The position numbers were made by a program, and so were the translations under genes. Source: Planctomycetota bacterium (GTDB taxonomy: Bacteria; Planctomycetota; UBA1135; UBA2386). Taken from it: DNA of 64,000 nt. Below, one piece after another: positions 43,880 to 52,799 of this stretch. The stretch spans positions 1 to 64,000 of the forward strand of contig JAJFFD010000101.1 of the NCBI GenBank assembly GCA_021776805.1, written 5' to 3'. The first letter of the stretch is position 1. Each line of letters starts with the position of its first letter. The notes beneath the pieces are model-generated. The model saw only the letters and a program-made list of their open reading frames with translations. It had not been told where the DNA came from and made no database searches.

Positions 43880-46347
43880 TTCGGCGAGTCCTGATCCCCG
43901 GGCTCTTTCTGGTCTCTGCCCTGCCGGGGTTCTTGCCGGCTCAGGCCGCCCTGCAGGAGTTTCAGCAGCGCTTTGTGCGCGCTGTGCGCGCTGCCGACCA
44001 ACCGGCGGCAGACTTCTCCGCCCTGCTCGCAGAGCTCGAGGCGGTCGATGCTCTGGTAGGCGAGCTGCCCGCAAGTCGGCAGGAGCAGGCGCGCTTCTTC
44101 GTCGGCGTGCGCAAGGCGGAGATGCACATGCGTGCTGGCGACCTGCTGCAGGCCGCAGAGATCGGACTCGAGGTTCGCGCGTCGGCGCGAGAGGCGCGGG
44201 TCTACACGGGTTCGTATCGGGCCATTCTTCTGGTCATTCTCTGGCAGTGCATCGCTGCCGAGCTCTTCGACGATCTTCTCGCTGAGGAGAGCGACTTTTT
44301 CGCCGAAGGTGGCGAGATGGAAAGGGCGCCTGAGTACCTCGAGCCGGCGGTGCAGCTCATGCGCTGTCAGTTGCGCTTTCGTCAGGTCTCTGAGGTTCTG
44401 GCTCTCCGGGATCTTCGCGACCTCGCCGATCGCATGATTCGCGAGCGAGGGAAGGAGGATCCTTGGCGCATCAAGTGCCTGGGTGAGTTGGCCTGGTATT
44501 ACATCGAGCGCAAGGACTTGGCGCGGGCGGAGATCTACCTGAACGATCTGCCAGCGGATCGTGGCCGCTATCCCCGTGCACTCATCGCCCTTCGCCGCGG
44601 TGACTATGCTCGTGCTCTGGAAGAGGGGCAGGCGCTGAGCAAGGAGGATGAGCTCTATCTGCACTTGGTGGGGGAGGCACTGTTCTATGCCGGGGAATTG
44701 GCACCGGCTCTGCAGGCCTACGGTGACTTTGAGAAGGCGGCGCGGACAGATCTGGACCGAGCCTTGGCCCTGCGCGGACAGGGGGATTGCTACCTCGGTC
44801 TGTTCAGAGAAAGCGGCGAGCAGGCGCTACTGGCGAAGGCGGACGACGCCTGCGCGCGCGGCCTGCTGCTGGCAAGGGGCTCATTACACGCCCAGGTAGA
44901 GCGCTGCGGTCTGCTCACTCTACGCGGCAAGATCGCCGGCGCGGCAGGCCAGAACGTCGACGCCAATCGCTTCTATCGGCAGGCTCTGGCCAGCTTGGAT
45001 GCGGCCCGTACGGCGACAGCGACGGACCTCTTTGGTGGGGCGCTCTTCACCGCCGACTACATGGACTGTGTTCTGGGCGCTGCCCGCACGGAGCAAGATC
45101 CAAGGGCAGCACTCGCCGATCTCGAGGTGGGCAAGGCCCGGGCGATGCTCGACTGGATGGGGGGCAGCGAAGCGGAGCTCAGTGCCCGCCGCGAAGACCT
45201 TCGCGATTCTGTGCGCCGCCTGAGCATCGCCACGGATCTGAATCAGCTCAACCGCGATCGTCTGCAGCTGGAGCGGGCGCGGCGACCGGTCGCGCGCAGT
45301 CCGGTGCCCGCCCTGGATGGCAAGGGGATCGCTGCCCTGCTGGCGAAGTCTCCTGATCATCTCTTTCTGTCCTACTGGCTTGGGGGAGAGGGTTGCCTTC
45401 TCGTCTGGGGAAGAGGCGCCAAGGGCGAGGGCGGCCGTCTCTGGTTGGGAGACCGGGAAGAGGCCCTCGAGCACCTGGCGGCTGCGCGTCGCGCGGTGGC
45501 TGTTCCGGGCTCGGATGCCTGGCCGGCCCTCGATGCTGCGGCCGAGTTCTTTCTACCGGAGGAGCTGCATGCCGAGCTAATCGCTGCTGAGCGTCTGGTC
45601 TTCTGTCCCGACGATCTGCTCTCCAGTCTGCCCTTCGAGGCCCTGCGCATCGAGGGGAAGTCCATCGGCCGCGAGCAGCCCCTGGAGCGGGCGCCCTCCC
45701 TGACGATTTGGGCGCTCCTGCGCGAGAGGCAGCCCGTGGGCAAGGACCTGCTCGTCGTCGACTCGGTGCAGAGTTCCCCCGAGCTCGAAGAAGCTCTGGG
45801 TCTGCAGCCACTGGCCTTCTCCGCTCGTGAAGCGGAGCTCACCCAGCGCGCCTACGGTGATGTGCAGAGGTTGACGGGGGAGGCAGCGAGCTTGCCTGGG
45901 CTGGAGAATGCTCTGCGGGACAAGCAGCTGGATCTATTGCATATCTCAGCCCACGCGGTGCAGTCATCCATCGTCCCGACGGCGACCCTACTCCTCCTCG
46001 CGGATGGCGCGACTTCCCTCGCCTCTCTGGCCGAGCTCTCCTGCGAAGGCGCCCTGGTGGTCTTGAGTTCCTGCAGCTCTGCCCTCGGTGTCGCCCAGGA
46101 GGGCGAGGGCAGTCTGGGGATCCTGCTCTGGCCCTTCGCCACCGGTGCGCGTGCGGTGGTAGCCTCCATCTGGAACGTGAATCAACAGGCGACAGCGGAC
46201 CTCATGGGTCAGTTTCATCACTTCCGTGCCGCTGGGGCGGATCCGGCGGAGGCCATGCGCCGTGCCCGCGAGACTCTCGCCGCAGCGGCGAACTATGCGC
46301 ACCCGCATTACTGGGCAGGCTTCCCGGTCTTCGCTGCCAGCAAGTAA
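43876..46347 (+). CDS. Exported TPR-CHAT caspase-like protease
   Basis: Predicted cysteine protease of the CHAT family. The C-terminal domain (about 570-823) has the His/Cys dyad H693 (LHISAHA) and C733 (VLSSCSSALG) and ends with the typical ASIWNVNQQATADLM and HPHYWAGFPVF segments. Residues 30-480 are alpha-helical TPR-like repeats. The best start is CTG 43876, overlapping the anti-sigma stop as CTGA. It yields a good signal peptide (LIRRVLIPGLFLVSALPGFL, then PAQA). No ATG, GTG or TTG lies between there and residue 50, and the upstream in-frame sequence is antisigma-overlapping and non-protein-like. Length 823 aa. The protease would face the periplasm, on the same side as the anti-sigma outer domain. 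Confidence 0.82.
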   Translation: MIRRVLIPGLFLVSALPGFLPAQAALQEFQQRFVRAVRAADQPAADFSALLAELEAVDALVGELPASRQEQARFFVGVRKAEMHMRAGDLLQAAEIGLEVRASAREARVYTGSYRAILLVILWQCIAAELFDDLLAEESDFFAEGGEMERAPEYLEPAVQLMRCQLRFRQVSEVLALRDLRDLADRMIRERGKEDPWRIKCLGELAWYYIERKDLARAEIYLNDLPADRGRYPRALIALRRGDYARALEEGQALSKEDELYLHLVGEALFYAGELAPALQAYGDFEKAARTDLDRALALRGQGDCYLGLFRESGEQALLAKADDACARGLLLARGSLHAQVERCGLLTLRGKIAGAAGQNVDANRFYRQALASLDAARTATATDLFGGALFTADYMDCVLGAARTEQDPRAALADLEVGKARAMLDWMGGSEAELSARREDLRDSVRRLSIATDLNQLNRDRLQLERARRPVARSPVPALDGKGIAALLAKSPDHLFLSYWLGGEGCLLVWGRGAKGEGGRLWLGDREEALEHLAAARRAVAVPGSDAWPALDAAAEFFLPEELHAELIAAERLVFCPDDLLSSLPFEALRIEGKSIGREQPLERAPSLTIWALLRERQPVGKDLLVVDSVQSSPELEEALGLQPLAFSAREAELTQRAYGDVQRLTGEAASLPGLENALRDKQLDLLHISAHAVQSSIVPTATLLLLADGATSLASLAELSCEGALVVLSSCSSALGVAQEGEGSLGILLWPFATGARAVVASIWNVNQQATADLMGQFHHFRAAGADPAEAMRRARETLAAAANYAHPHYWAGFPVFAASK

Positions 46348-46355
46348 GCCGCTGA

Positions 46356-46874
46356 CTAGCGGACCGTCGCCTGAATTGGTGAGGAGAAGCTCAGGAAGAT
46401 CGGGCCCAGGGGTGAGACCTGCGACTCGCCGAGGGACTGGATGATGAAACTGCTGCCCAGGGGCAGGCTCTTCGGGATGCTCAGGGGAATCCGCGCCTGT
46501 CCCTCTGGGCATCTGCCGGAGAATGGCCCTGGGGGGATGCGGCCGATGGCATAGATGACTGCCGGTGGACTGAGCACCAGCGCGCCAGCGATGCCCGGTA
46601 GTGGCAGGCAGCGATTGCGCGCTGCGGAGATGCCGATAAAGAAGCGCGTGCCGGGAAAGCCATGGGCAACGATCTGAGCGCGGCCGCCGGAGAACACGAA
46701 GCCCTGGTCGGGACGACAGGTGAAGGGCCCGCAGGTCTGACCGAAGGGGCGCAGATTGGGGGCTGCCTGCAAGGTCAGCCCGATGCGCGGCTCAGGAAAG
46801 TTTTGCGCGCTCAGGTCGGCATTCAGGCTGCAGAGCCCGATCAGGCTGAAGGCGATGCTTCTGATGATGCTCAT
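46356..46874 (-). CDS. Exported protein of unknown function, beta-rich
   Basis: A 172-aa protein with a signal peptide (MSIIRSIAFSLIGLCSLNAD). The mature part has two Cys pairs (CGPFTC; RNRC...SGRC) and hydrophobic beta strands. The pattern GxPGxRFFIGISxxRNRC...LSPPAV...GPFSGRC...IPLSIP is one I recall from the C-terminal domains of large secreted planctomycete proteins, here as a free-standing protein. No catalytic motif. It is convergent with the CHAT gene, and lies 18 nt downstream of the FG-GAP gene on the same strand. Confidence 0.7.
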   Translation of the reverse strand: MSIIRSIAFSLIGLCSLNADLSAQNFPEPRIGLTLQAAPNLRPFGQTCGPFTCRPDQGFVFSGGRAQIVAHGFPGTRFFIGISAARNRCLPLPGIAGALVLSPPAVIYAIGRIPPGPFSGRCPEGQARIPLSIPKSLPLGSSFIIQSLGESQVSPLGPIFLSFSSPIQATVR

Positions 46875-46892
46875 GTTTTCCCTTAGTCGGGG

Positions 46893-48584
46893 TTAGTTCC
46901 AGGGCAACAGGTCTTCGTCCTTGTCCGGTTGCGGCGGGGCAGCCACCAGGTCCCATTCGATGCCGACTTCCGAGCCCTGCCCGCCGCCGTTGCCGTCGAA
47001 GAAGATCAAGCGCGACTGATAGCGGCGGCTGCCGTCCTTACCGTGGATGCTCATGAGAGTCGGTCCACCGGCGGTCATGCTGCCAGCGATGTCGCGATTG
47101 CCTGCGGCGATCATGTTGCGCAGGCCCTGCTTGTTGGTCATGACGAAGAGATTGAGCTCTGCGGTCTGGGTGCTGGCATTCACCGTCGGGAAGCTCCGCG
47201 TCCAGTAGAAGCTTTCCCCGGTATCCGGGTCTTCGAGAAAGACGGCGACCTCCAGTTCGGGGATGCCAGCGTCGAACCAGCTGTCGGGCAGGTGCAAGGT
47301 CAGCTCCTGCTCACAGAAGTTGGATTGTCCCATGGGGCCGATGTCCACCACATCCACCTGGGGCAGGGGGCTGAGGTCGAGGGCAGCTCCGCGCAGGCTC
47401 TGCCAATGCTTGCCATCGGGCAGAGGATGGATCAGTTCTGCGTCGCCGTCGTTGTCCAAGTCCAGGCTGGCTACCCGTAGCTCGCTGTTGCCGGCCCCGG
47501 AGTAATTGGGTAGTTCTTCTGCGGAAGGGACTTCGATGATCGTTGCCTCGAAGCCACCACCGATCTCGTCATAGGGGTAGATTGCCAGACCCTGTCCATC
47601 GCTGGGGAAGACCAGGAGCTCCTGCCCCGGGCTAGCTCCCGCATCAAAGATTGCCGCGCTTGCCAGAGGACCGAGGCCGAGGGGTCTGAAGGCCAGCTCG
47701 ATGAGCATGCCTGCGGCTGGATTGCGAATCACCGCGACGCCCACATCGAATACCAGGGCGTAGTCGTCGCGGCCGTCGCTGTCCAGATCCCCGATGGCGA
47801 GATCGCGTAGGGGCATGCCGGCGAAGGGCAGGGCGTTTGCGGCCACCAGACCACCGGCGGCGTCGTCCACATAGGCAAAGACGCCAAAGCCTGGAGCGAA
47901 GAAGACCGCGTCGCTGCGATCGTCGCCGTTGAGGTCTAGGATGCGGAGATCCTGAATGAAGGCAGGCAGGAAGACCGTGCTTCGACTCAGCTCGACCAAG
48001 GAGCCGGCCACTTCGCCCATGTGCAGAATGCTCAGGTTGCTGCCGCCAGGACCCGCAGAGAGCACAGCGATGTCATCATGGCCGTCGCCGTCCAGGTCGC
48101 CGGTCTCGATCTCATAGGGGGCGCTGCCCGCATCGATGCCCGTTGCTTGCAGGTGCCAGCTGCCCAAGCGTGGGTCGCCGATCGCTGGCGGAAGGTAGAA
48201 GAAGTAGTCCAGCTCGCCGGCGACTGGGTCTACCGCCAGGACAAAGTCACGGGCACTGCTCGCGCTACGAAAGCTGGCGGCATCGCTGAGGTCAGCCGTT
48301 GCCAGTTCTGTGTAGCTGCGAAAGCGACCCAGGTCCGAGGTCCGGGGCATTTGCACCGAGAACCTGCCCGCAAGACTTCCGGAGTCGGCCAAAAACCAGA
48401 GCTCTTGGTTGCCATCGCCGTCGAAGTCAGCGCTGCCAAAGTTTGCGGCGCTCGTGCTGAGACCAGTGCCCGCCGCATCCACGTAGGCTGCGAAACGCAT
48501 CCCGAGGGAGTCGCTGGGAAACTGGACGTGCGCGGGACCCTGGGGGACCAGGGCCAGGCTGCTCAGGAGGGTGAAGGTGAGCAT
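46893..48584 (-). CDS. Exported FG-GAP/VCBS repeat protein
   Basis: A 563-aa secreted protein. After a short signal peptide (MLTFTLLSSLALVPQGPA), Asp-rich calcium loops recur every 55-75 residues: DFDGDGNQEL, DLDGDGHDDI, DLNGDDRSDA, DLDSDGRDDY and DLDNDGDAEL. This is the FG-GAP beta-propeller pattern used for adhesion and surface binding. The last 150 residues form a separate beta-rich domain. A TATACT -10-like hexamer (48602-48607, minus strand) lies about 20 nt before the ATG, but no good -35 is seen. Ligand unknown. Confidence 0.85.
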   Translation of the reverse strand: MLTFTLLSSLALVPQGPAHVQFPSDSLGMRFAAYVDAAGTGLSTSAANFGSADFDGDGNQELWFLADSGSLAGRFSVQMPRTSDLGRFRSYTELATADLSDAASFRSASSARDFVLAVDPVAGELDYFFYLPPAIGDPRLGSWHLQATGIDAGSAPYEIETGDLDGDGHDDIAVLSAGPGGSNLSILHMGEVAGSLVELSRSTVFLPAFIQDLRILDLNGDDRSDAVFFAPGFGVFAYVDDAAGGLVAANALPFAGMPLRDLAIGDLDSDGRDDYALVFDVGVAVIRNPAAGMLIELAFRPLGLGPLASAAIFDAGASPGQELLVFPSDGQGLAIYPYDEIGGGFEATIIEVPSAEELPNYSGAGNSELRVASLDLDNDGDAELIHPLPDGKHWQSLRGAALDLSPLPQVDVVDIGPMGQSNFCEQELTLHLPDSWFDAGIPELEVAVFLEDPDTGESFYWTRSFPTVNASTQTAELNLFVMTNKQGLRNMIAAGNRDIAGSMTAGGPTLMSIHGKDGSRRYQSRLIFFDGNGGGQGSEVGIEWDLVAAPPQPDKDEDLLPWN

Positions 48585-48677
48585 GACAGGGAGGGGTGGT
48601 CAGTATACTCAGAACCTGACCCCGAGCAGACTTGCCCCCAAAGGCCCCTCCCGCCGGAGGAATCTGAAAAAAAGACC

Positions 48678-49523
48678 CTAGCCGCGAGCGGCCTGCTCGA
48701 TGCTCCGCAATTGGCGCAGCAAACCCGCCAGGTCCTTCAGCGGCAGCATGTTCGGTCCGTCGCTCGGTGCCTGGTCCGGGTTCTCGTGCACTTCCATGAA
48801 GAGCCCATCGATGCCACAGGCGACCGCGGCCCTGGCCAGATAGGGGACCTTGCTCCGGTCCCCACCGCTGCTCTTGCCCTGGCCGCCGGGCTGCTGCACC
48901 GAGTGAGTCGCATCGAAAACCAGCGGCTTGCCCGTGCTGCGCATGATCGGAAAACCCGTGTAGTCCACCACTAGCCGGTGATAGCCAAAGCTGCTGCCCC
49001 GTTCCGTCAGCAGAACCTTCTCCGTGCCAAAGGCGCGTAGCTTCTCCACCACGTTGCCCATGTCCTGAGGTGCCAGGAACTGGCCCTTCTTGACGTTCAC
49101 GGTCTTGCCGGTCTGCGCTGCTGCCTCGAGGAGATCCGATTGGCGGCAGAGGAAGGCCGGGATCTGCAGGCAGTCGACCACTTCGCCTGCCCGCCTGGTC
49201 TGTTCCACATCGTGCACGTCGGTGAGCACAGGGAGGTCGAACTGCGCCTTTACTTCGGCGAGGATTTTCAGGCCTGCCTCGATGCCGATGCCGCGGAAGT
49301 TCTCGTGCGAGCTTCGATTCGCCTTGTCGTACGAACTCTTGTAGACCAGGGGCACGTCGACCGAGCGACAGGCTTCGGCGATCGCTTCTGCATGGCTGAG
49401 GGTTTGCTCCCGACTCTCGATCACGCAGGGGCCAGCGATCAGGGCGAAGGGCGCGCCGCCGCCGAAAGCGACCTTGCCTATGGCGACTGACTCGGTGGAG
49501 ATGGACTCGCTTGGCTTGCTCAT
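48678..49523 (-). CDS. kdsA: 3-deoxy-8-phosphooctulonate synthase (Kdo-8-P synthase)
   Basis: Condenses phosphoenolpyruvate with arabinose 5-phosphate to Kdo 8-phosphate, the first committed step to the inner-core sugar of LPS. Family motifs: [50 protein letters not shown] and [12 protein letters not shown]. Cys33 in GPC, rather than the Asn found in the E. coli type, marks the metal-dependent class. The length of 281 aa is normal. Its presence implies an outer membrane with Kdo-containing LPS. Coupled to the upstream lipid kinase gene by ATGA. Confidence 0.96.
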   Translation of the reverse strand: MSKPSESISTESVAIGKVAFGGGAPFALIAGPCVIESREQTLSHAEAIAEACRSVDVPLVYKSSYDKANRSSHENFRGIGIEAGLKILAEVKAQFDLPVLTDVHDVEQTRRAGEVVDCLQIPAFLCRQSDLLEAAAQTGKTVNVKKGQFLAPQDMGNVVEKLRAFGTEKVLLTERGSSFGYHRLVVDYTGFPIMRSTGKPLVFDATHSVQQPGGQGKSSGGDRSKVPYLARAAVACGIDGLFMEVHENPDQAPSDGPNMLPLKDLAGLLRQLRSIEQAARG

Positions 49524-50413
49524 ATGCTGTCGCTGATCATAGCAGGGGCGTAGAGCATTACCTTCTCATCTGCTCGGCGCAGGGAGACCGGCGTCGTCCC
49601 CGCGCCGTCGCCATCGATCTGGCAGGGCAGGGGAGAATCGCTGCTGATCTCCACTCGATCCGCCCGGAAGTAGCCCAGGTCCCGGCCCGGTCGCAGCCGC
49701 CCCAATAGGCCGCGTAACCCGATCAGGCCATAGGCCAGGCGACCGCGTTGATGCAGGCAAAGCACGTGGAAGGGTCCCTCGCCCATGCTGATACCTGCCG
49801 GCAGGCGCATGAGGCCAGCGTAGTTTCGGGCCTTGGTGACGAGCACCTGGGAGCAGCCCTCGATCACTTCGCCGCTGTCCAGCTCGACACGCATGCGCGG
49901 CTGGGGCCAGTGCAGGGCCGTGTGCAGAATGGGCCCGGTCCAGCGTAGCTTGCCCAGGCGACCTTTGCGCACCTGCTCGAGGCGCTGCACGATGCTCGCG
50001 TCCATGCCCGCGCCGAGGAAGAGGAGGAAGCGGCGTTCGTTGGCGAGGCCTATGTCCAGCTGGATCGAGCGGTTTTGTTGAACCAGGTTGGCCAGGTCTT
50101 CGGCATTGCGGGGGAGTTTGAGTTCTGTAGCCAGAACGTTGGCGGTGCCCATGGGCAGGAGGCCCAGGGGCAGGCTGGGATCCGAGAGGCCGTTGAGCAC
50201 TTCGTTGAGGCTGCCGTCGCCGCCTACTACCAAAACCGCGGAGCGGTTTTGTTTTCCGAGAGTTGCCGCGAACTTACCTCCGTCTCCCTTTTCTCGGGTC
50301 AGAAAGAGCGAAGCATCGAGGCCGCGGGCCTGGAGGGCACGGAGCAGCTCTTCGCCGGCCTGCTTGCCGCGGCCGCCGCCGGCGATCGGGTTGGCGATGA
50401 CTTGAAATGCCAC
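49520..50413 (-). CDS. Diacylglycerol-kinase-family lipid kinase (YegS/DgkB-like)
   Basis: A 297-aa kinase of the DAGK/sphingosine kinase fold. The nucleotide-binding motif is [15 protein letters not shown], followed by [16 protein letters not shown] (GTxNxxA pattern). The N terminus [12 protein letters not shown] is the first family motif. Such enzymes phosphorylate diacylglycerol, phosphatidylglycerol or other lipids at the inner membrane. The start is GTG. Coupling to kdsA suggests shared expression in envelope biogenesis. It is divergent from the RmlD-like gene, with 75 nt between. Confidence 0.88.
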   Translation of the reverse strand: MAFQVIANPIAGGGRGKQAGEELLRALQARGLDASLFLTREKGDGGKFAATLGKQNRSAVLVVGGDGSLNEVLNGLSDPSLPLGLLPMGTANVLATELKLPRNAEDLANLVQQNRSIQLDIGLANERRFLLFLGAGMDASIVQRLEQVRKGRLGKLRWTGPILHTALHWPQPRMRVELDSGEVIEGCSQVLVTKARNYAGLMRLPAGISMGEGPFHVLCLHQRGRLAYGLIGLRGLLGRLRPGRDLGYFRADRVEISSDSPLPCQIDGDGAGTTPVSLRRADEKVMLYAPAMISDSI

Positions 50414-50488
50414 GCGCGCAGTTTAGCTGGCGGACATGGGGAACAAGGTCTCTGTTGTGGGAGAAGCAAATCGGTTATTGCTCGCAGT

Positions 50489-51295
50489 ATGGTTCGGGTA
50501 CTGCTCACCGGTGCGACAGGATTCCTGGGTGCTTTCCTGGAGGCGGAGTTGCGCCGACGGGAGCTCGACTTTGTCCTTGCCGGGCGCAATGCGGAGCTAG
50601 AGATGGACCTGGCGGCGCCCGATTCGATCGCAGCAGCGCTGCGCGAGTCGCGGGCAGACTTGATACTGAATGCGGCGGCTTGGTCGACTCCGGGCGAATG
50701 CGCCAGGGATCCGGCGGCTGCGAAGCGCATCAATGGGGATGCGGTGGGACTGCTCGCTGGCTCCGGCCTGCGCATGCTGCAGGTATCGACAGACCTGGTG
50801 TTTTCCGGATTGGAGGGCCCCTATCTGCCGACGGCGGAGGCGGCGCCTCTGCATGAGTACGGGGCGAGCAAGCGGGCGGGGGAGCTGGCGGCTCTGGAAT
50901 CTGGCGCCCTGGTGATTCGCTTGCCCTTGTTGTTTGGCCGTCTCTCCCACTCCTCCCGCGGTGCGAGCGGGATGTTACGCGAGTCCCTGGAGGAGAGGCG
51001 CCCGCTGGGTCTGTTCGTGGATGAGTATCGCACGCCTCTGCACGCCGGCGATGCGGCGCGCATTCTCGTCGACCTCCTGGTGGATGATGATCTGCTTGGC
51101 CTGCATCATCTGGCAGGCCCGGAGCGGCTTTCTCGCTGGGAATTCGGGCAACGGTTTTTGTCCGTGCATGGTTTGCAGACTGATCTCTGGTCGCCAGCGT
51201 CGCGTGGTGATGGGGTGGGCCGCGCCAAGGACGTGAGTTTGATTTCGGATTGGCGGGTGGGGCGGAGTTTGGATGCGGCCCTCGCCGAGGCATAG
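50489..51295 (+). CDS. NAD(P)-dependent sugar-nucleotide reductase, RmlD/SDR extended family
   Basis: A 268-aa extended short-chain dehydrogenase. The N terminus VRVLLTGATGFLG carries the nucleotide-binding motif. The catalytic YxxxK is in YGASK, and the stretch MLQVSTDLVFSGLEGPYLPT matches dTDP-4-dehydrorhamnose reductase (STDYVFDG). RmlD performs the last step of dTDP-rhamnose synthesis. ATG 50489 gives the expected length; the frame is open further upstream but antisense to the lipid kinase. An RmlC-like gene lies 1.8 kb away beyond the transposase region. RmlA and RmlB are not in the window. Confidence 0.86.
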   Translation: MVRVLLTGATGFLGAFLEAELRRRELDFVLAGRNAELEMDLAAPDSIAAALRESRADLILNAAAWSTPGECARDPAAAKRINGDAVGLLAGSGLRMLQVSTDLVFSGLEGPYLPTAEAAPLHEYGASKRAGELAALESGALVIRLPLLFGRLSHSSRGASGMLRESLEERRPLGLFVDEYRTPLHAGDAARILVDLLVDDDLLGLHHLAGPERLSRWEFGQRFLSVHGLQTDLWSPASRGDGVGRAKDVSLISDWRVGRSLDAALAEA

Positions 51296-51982
51296 TCAAC
51301 CAGGCGCCGCGCGCGGCACTTCGCGCAGGCTGAGCAGTCCGGATCGTCGCCAACCCCTCGTAAGGAGCCATGTCCGCGCGTCGCTGGTGACCTGCTCAGC
51401 CTGGTTGCGCAGGCGCAACCGTTCTCGCCAGCCGCCGAACCAGGCTGCTGAGGAGAAGTAGTCGAGGGCTAGCTTCATTCGGACGCCATGCTTCTTCGCA
51501 TTCTGAAGCACGTAGAGGAGCGCGTTGCGCACCTGTCGCGGTGTTCTGAGGATCCGATCGTGATAGCGATCGGAGAAGACCGAACCACGGCGCGACCAGT
51601 GCTTGTTCAAGCCCTTGGCGATGCGGACGAGCAGGCCTTGCACGCCTCTGCTCAGCGCTTTGCTGTTCTTCGCTTCGACCAAAAGGTGCAGGTGATTGGA
51701 GAGAACCGAGTACTCGATAAGGCGGAAGCCGAAGCGCGCGCAGCCTCTCCGGAAGCAGTCGAGCAGAACCTCATACTCGGGCTTCTGTCGCAGAGAGGGC
51801 AAGCCGGCCTGCAGGCGGACCGTCACGTGTACCGGGTATCGGGACGCCAGCGCCGAACGTCGACGATGGCCAACGCCCGGCCGCTCGCCGTTCGGCTTTC
51901 GCCCGGCACCCTGGCGGGCACCGCCCCATGTCCTGTAGCTGAACTCACCCTGAACAGGCCTCTTCTGCTTGCGTGTTGGCAT
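51296..51982 (-). mobile_element. RAYT (REP-associated tyrosine transposase, Y1/IS200-like)
   Basis: A 228-aa single-strand-DNA transposase-like protein. The HUH metal site is H97-L-H99 (SVLSNHLHLLVEA) and the nucleophile is Y157 in YVLQNAKKHG, comparable to YxxxNPxxxG in other family members. The N-terminal 50 residues are basic (KQKRPV; GARQGAGRKP). All catalytic residues are present, so it is probably functional. RAYTs are usually single-copy, immobile and associated with REP palindromes. No IS ends are recognised. A palindrome (51987-52024) abuts its ATG, and further copies lie upstream. Convergent with the RmlD-like gene (stops abut). Confidence 0.9.
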
Positions 51983-52040
51983 CTTGATTGGGCAGAGATC
52001 TTGCTCTGCACCCTTGGTGCCAATGGGAGGCTGTGATCTG
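51983..52040. repeat. RAYT-linked palindromic element A
   Basis: Begins TTGATTGGGCAGAGATCTTG. GCAGAG (51992-51997) pairs with CTCTGC (52004-52009) across a 6-nt loop, and ATTGG (51987-51991) pairs with CCAAT (52020-52024). It starts immediately after the RAYT start codon on the complementary strand, so it lies in the RAYT 5' leader or promoter. Confidence 0.6.
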
Positions 52041-52175
52041 GGAGCCAGTTCTGAGAATTACCAGTCAGAATCTCTTCGAGTACCGAGATGCCTAGCCGAT
52101 GGCCCCCAGAATGGTCTCTTGAGCTGGACTGGTCATCTCCCTGGAGGAGGTATCCGTAGATCGCCCTGCCCACCG

Positions 52176-52215
52176 GCGTGTTGCTTGCGCTCGCCAGCGT
52201 GTTGCTTGCGCTCGC
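52176..52215. repeat. 21-bp direct repeat, two copies
   Basis: GCGTGTTGCTTGCGCTCGC occurs at 52176-52194 and again at 52197-52215, period 21. It lies directly before palindromic element B; a related GCGTGTTGGC precedes element A. Confidence 0.6.
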
Positions 52216-52221
52216 GGTCGT

Positions 52222-52275
52222 CTTGATTGCGCAGAGATCTGCTCTGCCTCCTTAGTGCCCATGACCGGCTGTACT
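52222..52275. repeat. RAYT-linked palindromic element B
   Basis: Begins CTTGATTGCGCAGAGATCTG and is clearly related to element A in sequence and spacing, including the following TTAGTGCCCATG...GGCTGT. GCAGAG (52231-52236) pairs with CTCTGC (52242-52247) around a 5-nt loop. Confidence 0.6.
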
Positions 52276-52388
52276 CTCGGGTCGGATTCACGAGAAACAT
52301 GATCAAAGCGATGCGTCCGGCTCAGTCGCAGGGCCGATGTCGCTCGCAGTCAATCGAGCAAGGGTCCCGCTCCATTCGATTCGTTGAC

Positions 52389-52440
52389 TTGATTGGGCAT
52401 AGATGTCGCTTTTCATCATCTGTGCCAACGACATGCGGGG
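52389..52440. repeat. RAYT-linked palindromic element C
   Basis: Begins CTTGATTGGGCATAGATG. TTGG-G-CATAGATG (52393-52405) pairs with CATCTGTGCCAA (52417-52428) as 12 bp with one bulged G and one G-U. Compensating changes keep the stem although the bases differ from A and B. Confidence 0.55.
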
Positions 52441-52626
52441 TTTCCGGAGTGAGTATCGCAGAGGTTTTTCTCCAGGGCCTTGGGGTGAGCTGCCTTGGGC
52501 TATTGAGGGAAGCGATGGTGAGTCAATTGGAGGGCTTGGATCCTGCCTTCTCATCGCTGGACCTGCTCAGGGTCCGCGATGTTTGTGCGCGAGGCGAGTT
52601 CGGCCGCCATCGTCCATGCTCGAGCC

Positions 52627-52674
52627 ACCTGATTAGGTGCTCGATTGGGAACTCGATCAGGCACTTGATTGAGC
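52627..52674. repeat. 12-bp tandem repeat, about four copies
   Basis: Units start at 52627, 52639, 52651 and 52663, of the form ACCTGATTAGGT, GCTCGATTGGGA, ACTCGATCAGGC and ACTTGATTGAGC. The last unit is also the start of palindromic element D, which suggests that the elements grew from this unit. Confidence 0.5.
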
Positions 52675-52735
52675 AGAGATTCTCCCGTCACTTTCGATGT
52701 CAATCGGACACAGCTGTTCTGTGCGGACTCTCTCG
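52663..52735. repeat. RAYT-linked palindromic element D (divergent)
   Basis: Begins ACTTGATTGAGCAGAGATTC, matching the head of elements A-C. The tail contains a separate inverted repeat CACAG-CTGTT-CTGTG. It is less well paired than A-C. Confidence 0.4.
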
Positions 52736-52799
52736 CCGAGCCGAAGTCTCTTTGAAAAGCAATGGCCTGTGGGGGGCATACCCTTCAGGTTGGCACGTT

